DNA of 64,000 bases from Setaria digitata (Eukaryota > Nematoda > Chromadorea > Rhabditida > Setariidae), in contig RCAB01000205.1 of assembly GCA_003640385.1 (NCBI GenBank), forward strand, positions 39,677 through 103,676. Direction: 5' to 3'. Shown here in pieces: positions 12,238 through 26,326 of this stretch (its first letter is position 1; each line of letters opens with the position of its first letter). The notes beneath the pieces are model-generated. The model was not told the origin of the DNA and did not search any database. It saw only the letters and a list, made by a program, of their open reading frames with translations. Both the position numbers and the translations under genes were made by a program.

Positions 12238-14062
12238 TTTATTTTTGTGTTTATATTTCCTAAAAGATTTGTTGAATTTCATTTGTTTATTTCTTTAATA
12301 GTACTATGAATGTTCGTGAAATTTTCATATTTCATTATTAAAATAGAAGACAAATCATCTCACTAACTTCTCCTAATAAATGTTGCTTGGTTAAATGGGA
12401 TGAATGATAAAAAGTTGTTGAAAAATTTTTTTCACTTAAATAGAATGACGCAAACTTGCATAGAATGTTTCCGCTAGATTGATTCCAAAATTTCGCTACC
12501 TATAATTTACCACTTGCAATATTCCATCTTTTACTTTTTTTTTTTTTTTTTTTTTTTTTCTGTTAAGCAGCAACATTAAGTTGGTTATATCACGGGTTAG
12601 AAATGGACTGAGCAATTGTCATTCTTGGTATTTCGCGGTATTTTACGAAACAAACAATTTCAATCCTTTTTAGTGATGTGTGATGATGGCTGACGAAGAA
12701 GTTAATGATTTTTATTTTTTTTTTTTTGTTTGCTCATTTAAGTTTTTTAATTGCAGATTATTTCATTTTCAGTTGAAGGCCTTATTGTTATTTTTAAGTT
12801 CGTTATTGTGATAATGATCATAGACTGATAATAAAATAAAGAAAAATATACAGAATTATCTAATAATAAATGAAAGTGTTAAGAATTTGATAAGAAATTT
12901 TGTTTCCTATAACTGATTGCATGTTTATAAAAAAAAAAAAAAAAAAAAGTGAGAATTGCACTTGCACAAGCAGCAACAATGTGCTATGATGCTACTGCAG
13001 CTTTGGATTTTATTATTTAATCCATTACATAAAGATTTCATTCATAATCATCTATTTGTACGATATATTGCATGCTAATTAATGATATGTGATAATTTAG
13101 TGTCATTTTGTTTTTTCTAGTAGTATATTTTCACTTGCCAAATGAACTGGCTCATACATCTATCTATCTAATGACAGATAGCAAAGGTTAGGAAGATTCT
13201 TTCAAATCATACTTGTTTTTTTCTTTTCTTTTTTTTTTTTTTCAAATTTAACAATTCCAACATTTGGTAGAGAATTTTTCAATACTTACCCGATATATCG
13301 TTAATTAGAAGAGTTTTTTTTTTTTTTTTTTTTTTTCACTTATGGATCACGCTAAGTGATTTTTGATTTCGTCCATGAAACATGCTGTATAAGATGTATT
13401 TTGAGAAGTGCGGAATTCAGCGAATGACTTTTCTTATTCCTAAAATTTTGCATATTCTGAAATTTCCCCTTAACAAATGTCAATTTTTTGTACCCTTCGT
13501 TGTAATTCTAGATTAATTTTTTAAAAGTGAATTTATTTGCTCTATAGTAGCTGCTGTTAAAAGGTATTTTCATATTTCCTTAATGCTTCTATTCCTATTT
13601 GCTTTCATTTAGCAATTTTGTCAAATTTTGCATCCTCTAATAAAATGTAGTAATTTTTCGATAAATTTAAACATCTGATTTCATAATATAACTTCGATAT
13701 TTCACTTTTTTTTTTTCCATTTCATCCGCCACTCAACATTTCTATATCCTGTATTTCTATTTATATATATATATATATTTTTTTTTTCGAAGTTTATTCT
13801 AAGGTGTAATTTTCACTTACGACAGCTTTTTTTACTCGTTATTACGATTGAACATGGCTTTCGCACGACCCACCAGATGTTTTGGGAGGAGTTTTCTATC
13901 TCACTGACTTAATCGCTTAAGCTAGACCCAAACTGTGAGGTAATATTCTTCATTGCATTTGATTTTGTTGTTGTTGTTCGTGTCGTAACATCGTTTCACT
14001 TGCTTTTAATACTTTTGTTAAAAGAAAATTTAAAAAAATTACTCGTGGAGATTTCATATTTC

Positions 14063-14910
<848 letters not shown>

Positions 14911-17900
14911 CAACACCAAAGAATAACGGGTCGTGCGAGTTTAGGACTTACATGTACACTACCACTTGGAATTACCAATTGTCGTGTACATGTTTAATTA
15001 GCTTTTTGTCTAAATCAAAAAAAAAAAACGGTTCCTATGTCATTACAATGAATATCTCCAGTGAAATACCTTTTGACATTTATGGAAGTATAAAGTTATA
15101 TTGTTGAAAGTTTTCGATGTATTTTTTGGTGGTCGGTTATTTTTCGTCGTCTTTTGGTGCTTAAAAGGAAAAAAGTCATCACGGTTATCACACTGATATT
15201 CTTTTCCCAGAAAAACGGTTTCTTCTATGTTTTTTATCTCAACAAATAATAAGTTTAAAGTATTAATTTTCTTTATTTAATACGCAAATGTAGTTCGTAA
15301 ATTAGTCTTTTAGTTATTTTTTCTTTTTTGTCATAACTGAAAAAAAGGCTTTCCGTTCCTGTACTCCTCGTCTCATTCTTCTAGTTATAGGACAGGTGTA
15401 CTGATAAGGTAATTAATAGGAATCAGAAGTCGATATTCGTGTTTTTCTTATCACTGGTTTCTTCCTCCATTTTGGTCGACTAGTCTTTAGCTGAAATTGT
15501 CAATGCAGAAATTTTTGAGTGATTTATTTGCTCATGAAAAAGTTCCTCACATGTTCTGCTAAGAATTCAAAATTTCATGAGTGATTTCTCCGACGAAAAA
15601 AAATTCCAGCAACATTATAAACTATATCTTATTCCTACATGTCTCGAGATTCAGTTCTGCTTCCGTTGCTCACATAACTTAGTCCAGATATGTTAAACAG
15701 GCTCATAATTTTACGGAAAATGTTCGAGTCTTGCTTTTTTTTTTGTGCTCTTTTATTTCGAATACAGTTTATTTTGCTCCTAATAGAATAATGCACATGC
15801 GGTCAATCGGTTGAGAAAACCACTCACCGAATTTATCCTCTGGAAATCTTATAAATAATAGTTGCCAGTTGCATAATCTTTACAACGGATAATCCTCTTC
15901 ATTTTACGAGAAACATCAATATTTTGATATGGATTTTCTTTTTTCAAAAAGAACTTTTTATTTCTTCATAGGAAACATAATTTCAGTATTCTCAAATTTT
16001 ACCAAGATCACTTCATCAATAAAGTGGACTACTTCAAAATTACAAATGCATGATTTCGTTGTTTGCAGTTCTGGTGCAAANATAATGCACATGCGGTCAA
16101 TCGGTTGAGAAAACCACTCACCGAATTTATCCTCTGGAAATCTTATAAATAATAGTTGCCAGTTGCATAATCTTTACAACGGATAATCCTCTTCATTTTA
16201 CGAGAAACATCAATATTTTGATATGGATTTTCTTTTTTCAAAAAGAACTTTTTATTTCTTCATAGGAAACATAATTTCAGTATTCTCAAATTTTACCAAG
16301 ATCACTTCATCAATAGACTACTTCAAAATTACAAATGCATGATTTCGTTGTTTGCAGTTCTGGTGCAAAGACCAAATCCAGAATTTTAATTCTCACTATC
16401 AATCAGCACATCTATTCACTTCCTTAAAATTTTTATCCTGCTGTAGACGAAATTCTCCTAGTTATGCGGAACCACAATGCACCTAATGTCACTTAAATTT
16501 GAGATGTCAAAATTTATAATAGTTTGGATTGCTCCTTTAATGTAATCCTTCCAGCTCGATCAATGTTCAGCAGAATTGAAGAAATGAAGTATTGGAGGCA
16601 GAATAGTGATCATCAACTGGGAAGGGAAATTTTTTTTTTCCTTTTTAATGTAGTAATTTCAAATGATTACTGTTAAAGTGCTTTCGGACACGATATTCTA
16701 CATGAGCTTCGTTTATTTCCTGCCGGATAAAATGCATATATAAAGAGGGGCATAGTCAAAATGGTACGCAAAATCATATGCACAACCATTAATCCGAAAA
16801 TCACAATAAAGATAATGATATGATATGATATGATTTCGAAACAGCTAAATGCATTCAAGGAAATGCGAAGAACTCAAGTATAAATCAAATGAAAAATGCT
16901 TTTCGCTTCCCAAACGATACTGATTTTTTTTCTAAGTTATTTAATCATTTGCCAGTCAATAATCTATGCACTATGGCTGCAAAACAAAAGAAAAAAAAAA
17001 AAAAAAAAAAGTGCCCTATGCGTGATGGAATATAAGGCATATTTGCGCATACAAATACGGGCAAATAGTTGGCTCTTAAGACAGCATTCTAAGTTATGCT
17101 GTTTGTGGCACTGATCGTACGTGGAACTAATGTAAACTTACAATCGACAAGAATATTTTCCGCATAATTAACGGCCAGGTACTAAAAAACATTGAGATAT
17201 GAAATAAGAACATTTTTTTTTAAAGTTAATTTTATAATTTGATTCATTTTCTGATGATAATATTAAGCGATTTATTATCAATCGTAATTGCTCCAGTAAT
17301 TCTTTAGAGACCTATACAGAGAGAAAATAAGAAAACAAATATGCGGATTATACAACAATGACTTTAAGTTAACAAGAGGTTTATAACCAATAAAAGAATA
17401 AGGCTGATATGTAATAACAATGATGCACATTTAAAAACTTTGAAAATTCAGAATGCGGAAATTTGAAAGCCTCTATGGCTTGTAATTATTAATGATAGAG
17501 TTATCATATGAAAATTTTTTTCCTTAAAAGAAGAATGAGACACACCTTACAGAAAATTCTTATAATTTAATATTCATGCCACTGCTAATCAGAGAAACAA
17601 CTAATGGATGTCTTCTAGGTAAGAATCATCAAGTGGTACTACCAATCAACTACCAATCAAAAGTAGAAACTGAAAATATCTTACAAAATGGACTTACTTC
17701 CACTCATTCAAAAATACTGACGAGAAATACGTCGTGAATAATGATGAAAGAAGGTAATGAAATGTAATAAAAGAAAAAAGAAAAAAAGCAAAATAAATAA
17801 ACAGCAATTAACAGCCGTATATTACAAAAGCATAAAAGTGAAACTTTCATAGACGAAAACGCAGCAAAAATTATAAAAAGACCATTACAAAATGTACAAA

Positions 17901-18304
17901 ATGGATGCTTTCTGCTGTTCCCTGATGATATGAGCGTAAGAGGTATGTATATATACACATAGATCAATAATTTCATGAAAACTTGGTGAAAAATTTGAGC
18001 TACATGACCGATTCAGGTGCATAAACCAAGCCAGTATTCATCTCTTTGAATAAAATGCGGATCCCTACCATTATGCTCCTCTAACACCTATAGTTCTAGA
18101 TAATTACAGTCCTTATCCGAAATCGCTGTCAACAGAAAAATGGAAAGATGTTTTCAGTTATGGTCTACAGACAAATGATAAAAGTCGTATTATGAAACAA
18201 GGAAGATATTACAAAAAAAAAAAAAGGGAATGGGAAGGTGACAAAACCAACTAAACAGAAAAAGCAAGTTGACTGCAAAATCGAAACTATTGTTGTTATT
18301 ATAA
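14911..18304. other. Intergenic region downstream of let-70
   Basis: The start probably holds the let-70 3' UTR. The region also contains a 290-base duplication around an N at 16081. Short frames here have no splice or family support. The other boundary is the 3' end of the ZIP11-type gene on the minus strand. Confidence 0.5.
15788..16369. repeat. Direct duplication around single N at 16081
   Basis: About 290 bases at 15788-16080, beginning ATAATGCACATGCGG, recur at 16082-16369. The second copy lacks five bases (CAATAAAGTGGAC against CAATAGAC). The two copies differ by an indel, as two alleles would, and meet at a single N. Confidence 0.92.
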
Positions 18305-21300
18305 TTAGCCTAGGCCAACATCTAATATCATCATAATTATGAAACCAACGATTGCACTTAATGATGCCAATCGTCCATTACCATTCCGCTGTGCTTCTGG
18401 AATAATATCATCCAGAACAACATAAATCATTGCACCTGCGGCAAAACTTAATGCATAAGGCAAAACCGGTTCCATTAAGATCACGGCAGCTGAACCAGCT
18501 AATGCTGCTATTGGTTCCACCATTCCTGAAGAAAAAAGATTTTGAAGAACTCATCACTTAATAGGCAGATTTATGTTCAAATGCAAGGTTGTTACTTTCT
18601 GATTATTATTATTAGTAATCACCCCATAACGATGGAAATTACACTTCCCTTATCGAAAGTCTGTCGAAACTAGAAAGCACTTTGTTAGGAAAAAAATGAG
18701 GGAACAAATATAATGGAATATGCAAGTTCACCGCTAATATGTCGAAAGGAAAAAAAGAAATGTAAATAAAATTAAAATAAATCAGGATATATAAGTTTTA
18801 CTAGGGCCATCCTAAAATGCAATTGCATTGGACATTAATTGCATTGAATATTAATTTGTTTTAAGAAAAAATATTTCAAAATTCTTTCTGCAATAAAGAA
18901 TTAACCTTTAACAATGGAAAAAGGAACTTGAAGAGATGAAGACTTGCAAAAAAAAAAAAAATCAGAACTAACCGGAAAGTTGCCCATAGAAGAAAGCTTT
19001 CATTTTTGTATGACCAAAAGCAGCAAGTGGAAGTGAAACAGCCAAACCTTCCGGAAAATTTTGCAAACCAATACCAAGTGCTAATGTAAAAGCTGACTCG
19101 AAGGTCGCTTTAGCTGTTTTCCCAATTGAACCTGCAAATAAGGTTACAAATCCGATTAAAGAAATAAAACCTATAATCAAGAAAACTCCTAACACGATCA
19201 GCAGCGAAAATGTATGCCACTCGTAGACTTAAAAGTCCTTTCTAATCAATTATGATTCATAATTCGGCAGGAGAACCAAAGTTACAGTGAAATAAATCGA
19301 ATAAAACCTAAAAACTTACCAAATGCGACACCAACGGCTAAACCTTCTGGAATATTATGCACTGTAACAGCAATAATTAACAGAAGGATGCGTCGCCATG
19401 AGATTGATGTGATAAGTGCCTGTTCTTTATCAATTACTTGATTTCCATTCTCCGTTACTGTTACTGTTGTTGTTGCCGCATCTGAAGTACTGGCATCCGT
19501 ATTGTCCGTAACACCTACCGCATCATTCGATTCAAGCCCATGAACTCTTAAACGAAATAAAAACTTTACTTCACCAAAATTTGCACCGATTCTGTTTTTT
19601 TTTTTTCATTTAAAACATGCCAATATCATGCAAAAGGCATAAAAGAAGGAAGAAATGTTGAAAATGGTAACAGAAGCAAAATAGCACAGCACTTATTGGA
19701 AACGCTTCAATTTCCAAGAAAATATGGGAGGATGAGAAATTCGAAAGCCATGCTTAACTATATCACTTTAACACGTATTAACTGGCAAACTCTGGTTTGA
19801 AGTTAAGGCTTATATCAGTGATTGAAAATCAGTGGTAGAAACTTTATTTCCGCAAAGCCTTATCATTTCCAACTCAAAATTATCGTATCACATACTTTCG
19901 AGATGTTTAAAATTGGCCCCTTGAAAGCGCTGCAGAGGTGTTTCAGTAAAGCTCTCACAGATATCGAAGCGGTATCCGCAAAGCTTGTTTAAATGTTTAA
20001 ATGTAGTGTCATATCATACTAGATTAACTACGATCAATATGAATCTGATCCATACTTTTTCAATTCCAATAAAAAGTACTTGTATATCGTATTATAAAGT
20101 GGCAATTCATAAGGTTAAAAAATAATATAGAAGCATATAAGTTTGCTTCTTATGAAATTTCTTAAATTCTGAAATTTATAAAAAAAAGTCCTGACTCCAA
20201 TTAACTTTCTTTTCATATCAATTTGATGCAGATTAAATATTTTGATTGCAAATTAAAGAGATGCTAAAAGAAAATGGTAATGAAAATAAAATCTATGTTT
20301 TAATAAATTTTAGTGTTAAATGCCAAATTGACATTGATCAGTATGTCGCAGATCAACAAAGATTAATTTTAGCTAGGAAAATGAAGGGAGAAATTGAAAT
20401 GAAGTACCTTCAAATCTTACACAAGATCAAAGGAAAGCAAAGGAAATAGTTCTGTTGCCACAAAGCAAAAGGGAAAGGAAGAAGAAAGTTGCATAAGCAA
20501 GGCGAACTCCATTAAGCCAGACAGCTAATGGCGGACGGCCAAACCTATTTTTGGCAGCTCGCCGACGAATTATTTGATCGGTTGTTTTTGCAGGATCAGA
20601 TCCATACCGTGCAATATTATCGTTCGCTTCCTTAAGTTTCACCATTGATACGCTTTCTTCGACGACCACATCTAGTGGTTTTGATGGTTTTGCTTCGACT
20701 ATTCTTACATCTTCCTTCAACAGATCGACCACTGATACTTCCGAAAACACACAGCTAAAATGAAGCCAGCAAATAATTACTTTTTATTTTGAAATTCAAA
20801 ATTTTTCTCCCAGAAAAATCTGCTTTTTTTCAAAACTATTTGAAATAATTACAAAAAAAAAAGTTATAAAGTGTTGAAATTTTAGAAATTTCGATCCTCT
20901 TGAAAACCTGAGAATTGCTAAAACAGCACATACTTTTAGTTTAGTGATGAGAAAAATGACATTTAAAAAGAGTGAACATTAATGGCGAAGAAAAGCTACA
21001 GGAAATTGCAATTTTTGTTCAATTGTTGTCGGTCTGATCTTATTTTAAAATTAATTGCCAGGCAACCACAATCTTTTCCCTTACCTTGGCATTATCCGAT
21101 CAGCACCATAGACAAAACCTGCACCAGCAGCAAAACCAACAGCGACCGGAAGAAATGCAAAAACTCCTAATTCAGCTTCCGATAATTCTATTGCCGGTGC
21201 TAACAGACTCCAGAAAGATGCCGCTGTCATAATTCCAGCAGCAAAACCCAAACTTATGTCTGCAAAACCAAAACTTCGATTTAAGTCATTTAACTTAATG

Positions 21301-21860
21301 TGTTTAACCAAACCATGGATTTTTAATTTACTGACGATTACTGTTCTTTTGGTAAACTTCTACCTTCAACTGAATGGATGCCGGATGAAAGTTATTTAGC
21401 TTCAAGTACCTCTTAATTGCCAAGACATTATTGCACCTTAACTAAATCTACGTTAATTTAACCTTATTTGATTAATTCCATTTAACAGTAGCCATTTTTG
21501 TTGCAACATCTTCACAACTTCTTAACCACTTAATTTACCAACTTCCAAACCGGTTAGCTAATATTACACATTTACGATTCATTGCCTTAACATTTTCCAT
21601 TATTTAAATCAGACTTTTCCGCTCACCAAAAAAAAGAAAAAAAAGCCAAATTTTGAAGAAAAAGAGAAAAAATTTGCTCTTAAAAGATGAAATGCCTTTT
21701 CGTCTAAAGTAAGAATTATAAAATTTAATTTACACTCACCCAGTAACTTTTTACTTGATGGTGGTATAAAAAAAACAACAGCAGCACCAAGCGCAGTAAC
21801 TCCCCATGTAAATAATGAGGCACAAAATGCTTGTGGTATGGTACTCCAACCTCGAATCAT
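18305..21860 (-). CDS. SLC39A11: ZIP-family zinc transporter, SLC39A11 (ZIP11) type, 370 residues
   Basis: Exons in transcript order: 21860-21740, 21259-21085, 20754-20545, 19546-19320, 19131-18973 and 18525-18305, 1113 bases in total. The N-terminus ([20 protein letters not shown]) lines up with the start of vertebrate ZIP11. The metal-binding motif HNIPEG is at residues 232-237 and a second [13 protein letters not shown] is at 268-280. The C-terminus [25 protein letters not shown] is the ZIP11 signature. About eight membrane helices are expected. A variable hydrophilic loop (exon 3 and the start of exon 4, residues about 100-215) separates TM3 and TM4 and is rich in Thr, Asn and Asp. ZIP proteins import zinc into the cytosol; ZIP11 in mammals is reported on Golgi and nucleus. 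The exon 3 donor (AG|GTTTGG) is non-ideal and was chosen by phase. Confidence 0.92.
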
Positions 21861-22827
21861 TTTCTTTTCAAACGGATCAAACTGATAATTAATTAGTTTA
21901 TCTTTGGCTTTGTTAAAATTGCTGAAAACTTATAATTTAATTAAATTTATACTCAAATATTTGGATCAAAACAAAATTCGGCAAGTCTTTTAGAAATTCA
22001 AATTAATGTAATCAATCTCTTCATATATATAAAAGTTAGATTAAGCGTTTTTTTTTTTGGGTGACAGCAAAAATTAAAAGTATTCTCCAAACTATTAATT
22101 TCACGTGGTATAACACAAAATTAATAAATAGGTATCAAGTAAAAAGAAACATAGAGAATTTTAATTGGCACGGGATGAAAAATGAAACTGACACTTTTTT
22201 TTAAGTATTAAAAAATGACCAAAAAAAAATTTCGATGATCCGTGAAAAATTTGCAGAAAGAATTTCATAGGTTTATGCATCATTAAGATTACTTAGGAAA
22301 CTTAAATTTTCTTCACTTATCTCCCCCCCTTCCCCATCCCCCGAGATATCCCAGAAAAGCGAAAAAAAAAAAGTCAAAATAATCGAAAATTGTACGAGTC
22401 GTACGAACAGGATGAGAACATTATGCAACACCTTCATATCTCGTCATTTTTGACTAAGTTTAGTAAACAATTTCTCAATTCAGTTCTAAAGTTTTATTTC
22501 GATTTCAGCGGATTGAGCTCGTTTGGAAGGCAAGTAAAATAAAATGATAGAAAACAACAGCAAAATAATGGAATAAATAATGGAATAATTGAAATTAAAT
22601 AGAGCTCTTTGCTGATTGAGCTTATAAAACTTTAAAACGATCGTAAATTGAAATTTGCAAAAAAAAAAAAAAAAAAAAAAGAAAAAAAACCCATGGAAAA
22701 ATATTCCGGTACACAATCATTAAGGAAATTTTGTACAACTAATCAAGAAAACGTAATCTTCCTTCTTATCGCTTCCACTTCTAACATATCTTGAAGGAGA
22801 AATAAGTTGAAGTTGAAAGTAAAGGAA

Positions 22828-23591
22828 AGGTCACAGTACAGGAGGTCAACGGAATGTTACACTGACCTTCGCTCGCCATACATACATCCAGTGACCTTCC
22901 CGCTGCATCACATATGTCAAAATGATAAATCATATTGTGAAGAGAATTAAATTATTGATTGAATATCTACAAATTCTTCGCTCTTAATTTCGAGAACAAA
23001 AGAAAAACAGTGCGAAAAATGCAAAAATTATTGCCCTTATTGAATTTTTAAATTTTTGAAATCTTTGCAATTGAAATATTTCAATGAAACGCTTAGCATT
23101 AACTATCAGAAAATAATTAACAAATTAAAATTATATTAAGTGACTGATACACGTATTGTCATTAGTTCCACGTACGCGTCACCGATTATACGTGTTTTAC
23201 TTCAGTAGTAATTTAATACTCACTAATATGATATGAAATTTAGCACAGTTATGGAATTAAACACAAAACATTTACTGAGATGTTTGAAAATTTCATACAT
23301 CGGTGAAAAAAAAAAAAAAAAAAAAAAGGAGAAAGTTGTACTGTACCCTGTAAGTCCCGGTATTTTCCGGTCTTCCATCGTAATCCTAAAATTCGACTAC
23401 TCGTCTTACACTTGCATCATTGTTCTAGGCCCAAAGAAATACCTTAGAAGGATAAATAAAATGCAAAAGCAACAGTGAAGAAGGGGGGGGGACGATAGTA
23501 CGAGATATTATCAAATATTACACTGTTCTCTGTGGACCATACATACATATGAGACTGACCTTTACACTGCAAACATATATCAGACTGACCT
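22828..23591. promoter_or_regulatory. Six AGGTCA/TGACCT half-sites in two related blocks
   Basis: AGGTCA is at 22828-22833 and 22843-22848. TGACCT is at 22863-22868, 22892-22897, 23556-23561 and 23586-23591. The second block shares flanking words with the first: TTACACTG, CCATACATACAT and GACTGACCTT. This suggests a diverged duplication about 660 bases apart. AGGTCA is the nuclear-receptor half-site; whether any is bound is unknown. Confidence 0.4.
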
Positions 23592-25703
23592 TTCTGCTCC
23601 AGAAAAAAAAGTTAAACTGACTTTCGGATTCCACTAAGTTGATAAATAAAGAAGCGAACTTATTGATTGAATGAATGAATTCAAAAAATTTTTTTTATTT
23701 CAAAAGCAAAAATAAGGAATGAAATGGTAACAAAAATTGAATCATAAATTTTCAATTTTTTTTTTTTTGTTCTGATACAAATTTTAACAAAAGATAATTT
23801 TACATAGTGTGCTACAATAGAGCTTAAATGTTAAGCAGTACTGTATCAAACCAAATGTAATAGTAATATTTACTGTAATAATTGCATATCATTAGCGGTT
23901 ATCTTATCAACACACAACCGCTAATCAGTGTTTCGAGAAAAAGGACCTTAATCAGTTATTCTACGGATAATGATTAAATTAATAAAGAGATAAATAAATT
24001 AAGGAATAAAATAGATGAAATATAACAATTTCAACAATGAATTCATTAATATAATTATTTCCATAATGAAGAACTTTAACGATATATATAAATAAATATA
24101 TATATGGAAATAATTATATTAATGTATATATATCAGAAAAATCAAAATTATTTCAAACTCAAAATTAAAATTAGAGTTTAAAACAATTTAAATATTTATA
24201 TAATAGTTTTGATTTAAATACTAAAACTAACATTGCTTCCAAACATACATTTATTGCTCATATAAAAAATTGTCCAATAACGCACGAAATTTATGAAAAA
24301 AATTAAATTATCTAATTAAATAGCCTTAATTGTACATCAATCAAAATTATTAAATGACAAAATTATTTTTGCTTACCTTCTCAAGAATATACTGGACAAG
24401 TCAAAAAAAAAAAAAATTAAAAGTACAATGAATGAAATAAATTTATTTATAAATAATATTTCTAAATGCTACCATCTTAATTTTCATTTTTCTATAAATA
24501 AATTAAAATTAATCGCAGCATCATAATTTATTATTACATATTTATTATTATTATTATTAATTATTAATAATTATTTCTAATTTATAACGATTATAATTAA
24601 CTATCCGTTCTATCAGTGAAGTGTGATAAAAATTAAACGAACAACAGATGATAAGAAATAAAATTGTGGGACAGTATCATTGGCTACCAATGTCACAGAG
24701 GCAAAATTGTTGGAAAGCAAACGGTGAACACTGTCTGATCTTTCATTAATGAATAATATTTGTCATTAATTATTTTAGTCTACTAATATATCAGTGATTG
24801 GTAGAAATGATACCTTTTTGCATTCTTCCTTTCCTTTTCGATCATTTCTTTTTTTTCTCTCTTGCCATCTTCGTTAACTGTATCAGTTCATTTCATTAAT
24901 TAAAAAAAAAAAAAAGTAAGAAAGGAAATTCTTGGTTTCTTTAGTTACTTTCTCCTTTCTCCTTTTTTCCTTTTCTTTTCTTTCTTTTTTTTTTTTTTTA
25001 GATCATCCAATTTGAAGAATAATAAATGTCAAATTTCTGCAAAACAAAGGAATGAGAGTGGAAATTAAATACATATTTGAAGTGATTTTCGAATAAGGAA
25101 AGGAAATTTTATAAATTTTAAACTCGTGATTAAAATTTTTAGTTGAAAAAAAAAAAAAGAATTTTTTGTTTTCCATTTAGAAAAATAAGCCAAGAATAGG
25201 ATCTTTTTGACGAACAAAATTGAGCCAACAATTTAACTACCATTATGAAAATGAAAAAAAAAAAAACAATAAAAACAAAATTAATAATTGCTAATACATT
25301 GTAAATATTTCCATGGAAAATATTAGTTATTAGAAAACATAAAATGAAAAAAAAAAAAAAAAAAACGAAATGAAATTTAAAGAAATGTTCTTTATGGAAA
25401 CAGTTCCGGCTGATTTCTTCTCTATTACAACAATATATTTCGCATTTATGAATTATTTCATCTTCCTTCTTTTTCTACAAACGAACAAAAATTTGCAACA
25501 TACAGGAGAATTCTATCAACAAACTTATAACATTTTGAAATTTCTTTAAGCAATAAAAAAAAAAGCGAGAGAGAGAAAAGGAAACAGATTAGAGACTAAA
25601 AAAAAAAATAAGAAAAAGAAATACAAATCAATAAAAATATACAACACTTTAAAAATATTGCTAAATTTTAATTTTATTTTCAATATGTTATATATATATT
25701 TAC

Positions 25704-25752
25704 TACGGTATTTTCAATATATATATATATTATATATATTGAAAATACCGTA
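25704..25752. repeat. AT-rich near-perfect inverted repeat
   Basis: The left arm begins TACGGTATTTTCAATATATA and the right arm ends with its reverse complement (TATATTGAAAATACCGTA). Arms of about 21-22 bases flank a short TA loop. Further partial copies of the unit ATATATTGAAAATACCGTAG follow up to 25807. Confidence 0.85.
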
Positions 25753-26061
25753 GCAAAATATATATATATTGAAAATACCTATATATATATTGAAAATACC
25801 GTAGTAAAACGAATAAAAATATAGGTACTTATTTTACTTATTAATTTTGTGCTTCATGCATAACTAAATCTATTTGCCTGTAATAGTTTAAAAGCATAAT
25901 TNCCGTAGCAAAATATATATATATATATATTGAAAATAAATATATATATATTGAAAATACCGTAGTAAAACGAATAAAAATATAGGTACTTATTTTACTT
26001 ATTAATTTTGTGCTTCATGCATAACTAAATCTATTTGCCTGTAATAGTTTAAAAGCATAAT
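25748..26061. repeat. Direct duplication around single N at 25902
   Basis: The stretch from CCGTAGCAAAATATATAT (25748) to AAAGCATAATT (25901) recurs from 25903 to about 26061, with differences in (TA)n length. The gap lies next to the inverted repeat, which could itself hinder assembly. Confidence 0.88.
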
Positions 26062-26326
26062 TAGTGAATTAAACTGTCTACATCTATTACTTAGAAAAAG
26101 CTTTTTATTTTTAATCTTCAAAATAATTTCTTATTTTTATATTCTATGAAAAAAAGGAGTATTTTTTTTGCTGAAAAATACTCTAAATGTACTTAAAGTA
26201 TTTATGTTTGTTTACCTTTAAATTTATAATTTATATGCTTTGTTGTTTACTTTTTACTTATTTCTTCACATAAGTAGCAGCTAACTTATTTTCCATTCAT
26301 TTCTTTCTCAATTCAGGAATAATATA

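Larger units (their letters stand above)
21861..26326. other. Intergenic region between divergent ZIP11-type and CHMP1 genes
   Basis: The 4.5 kb is AT-rich. It holds clustered AGGTCA half-sites (22828-23591), an AT palindrome with satellite-like copies (25704-26061) and an assembly N at 25902. No exon was recognised. The frames at 22486-22716 and 23233-23478 arise from homopolymer tracts. Confidence 0.5.
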
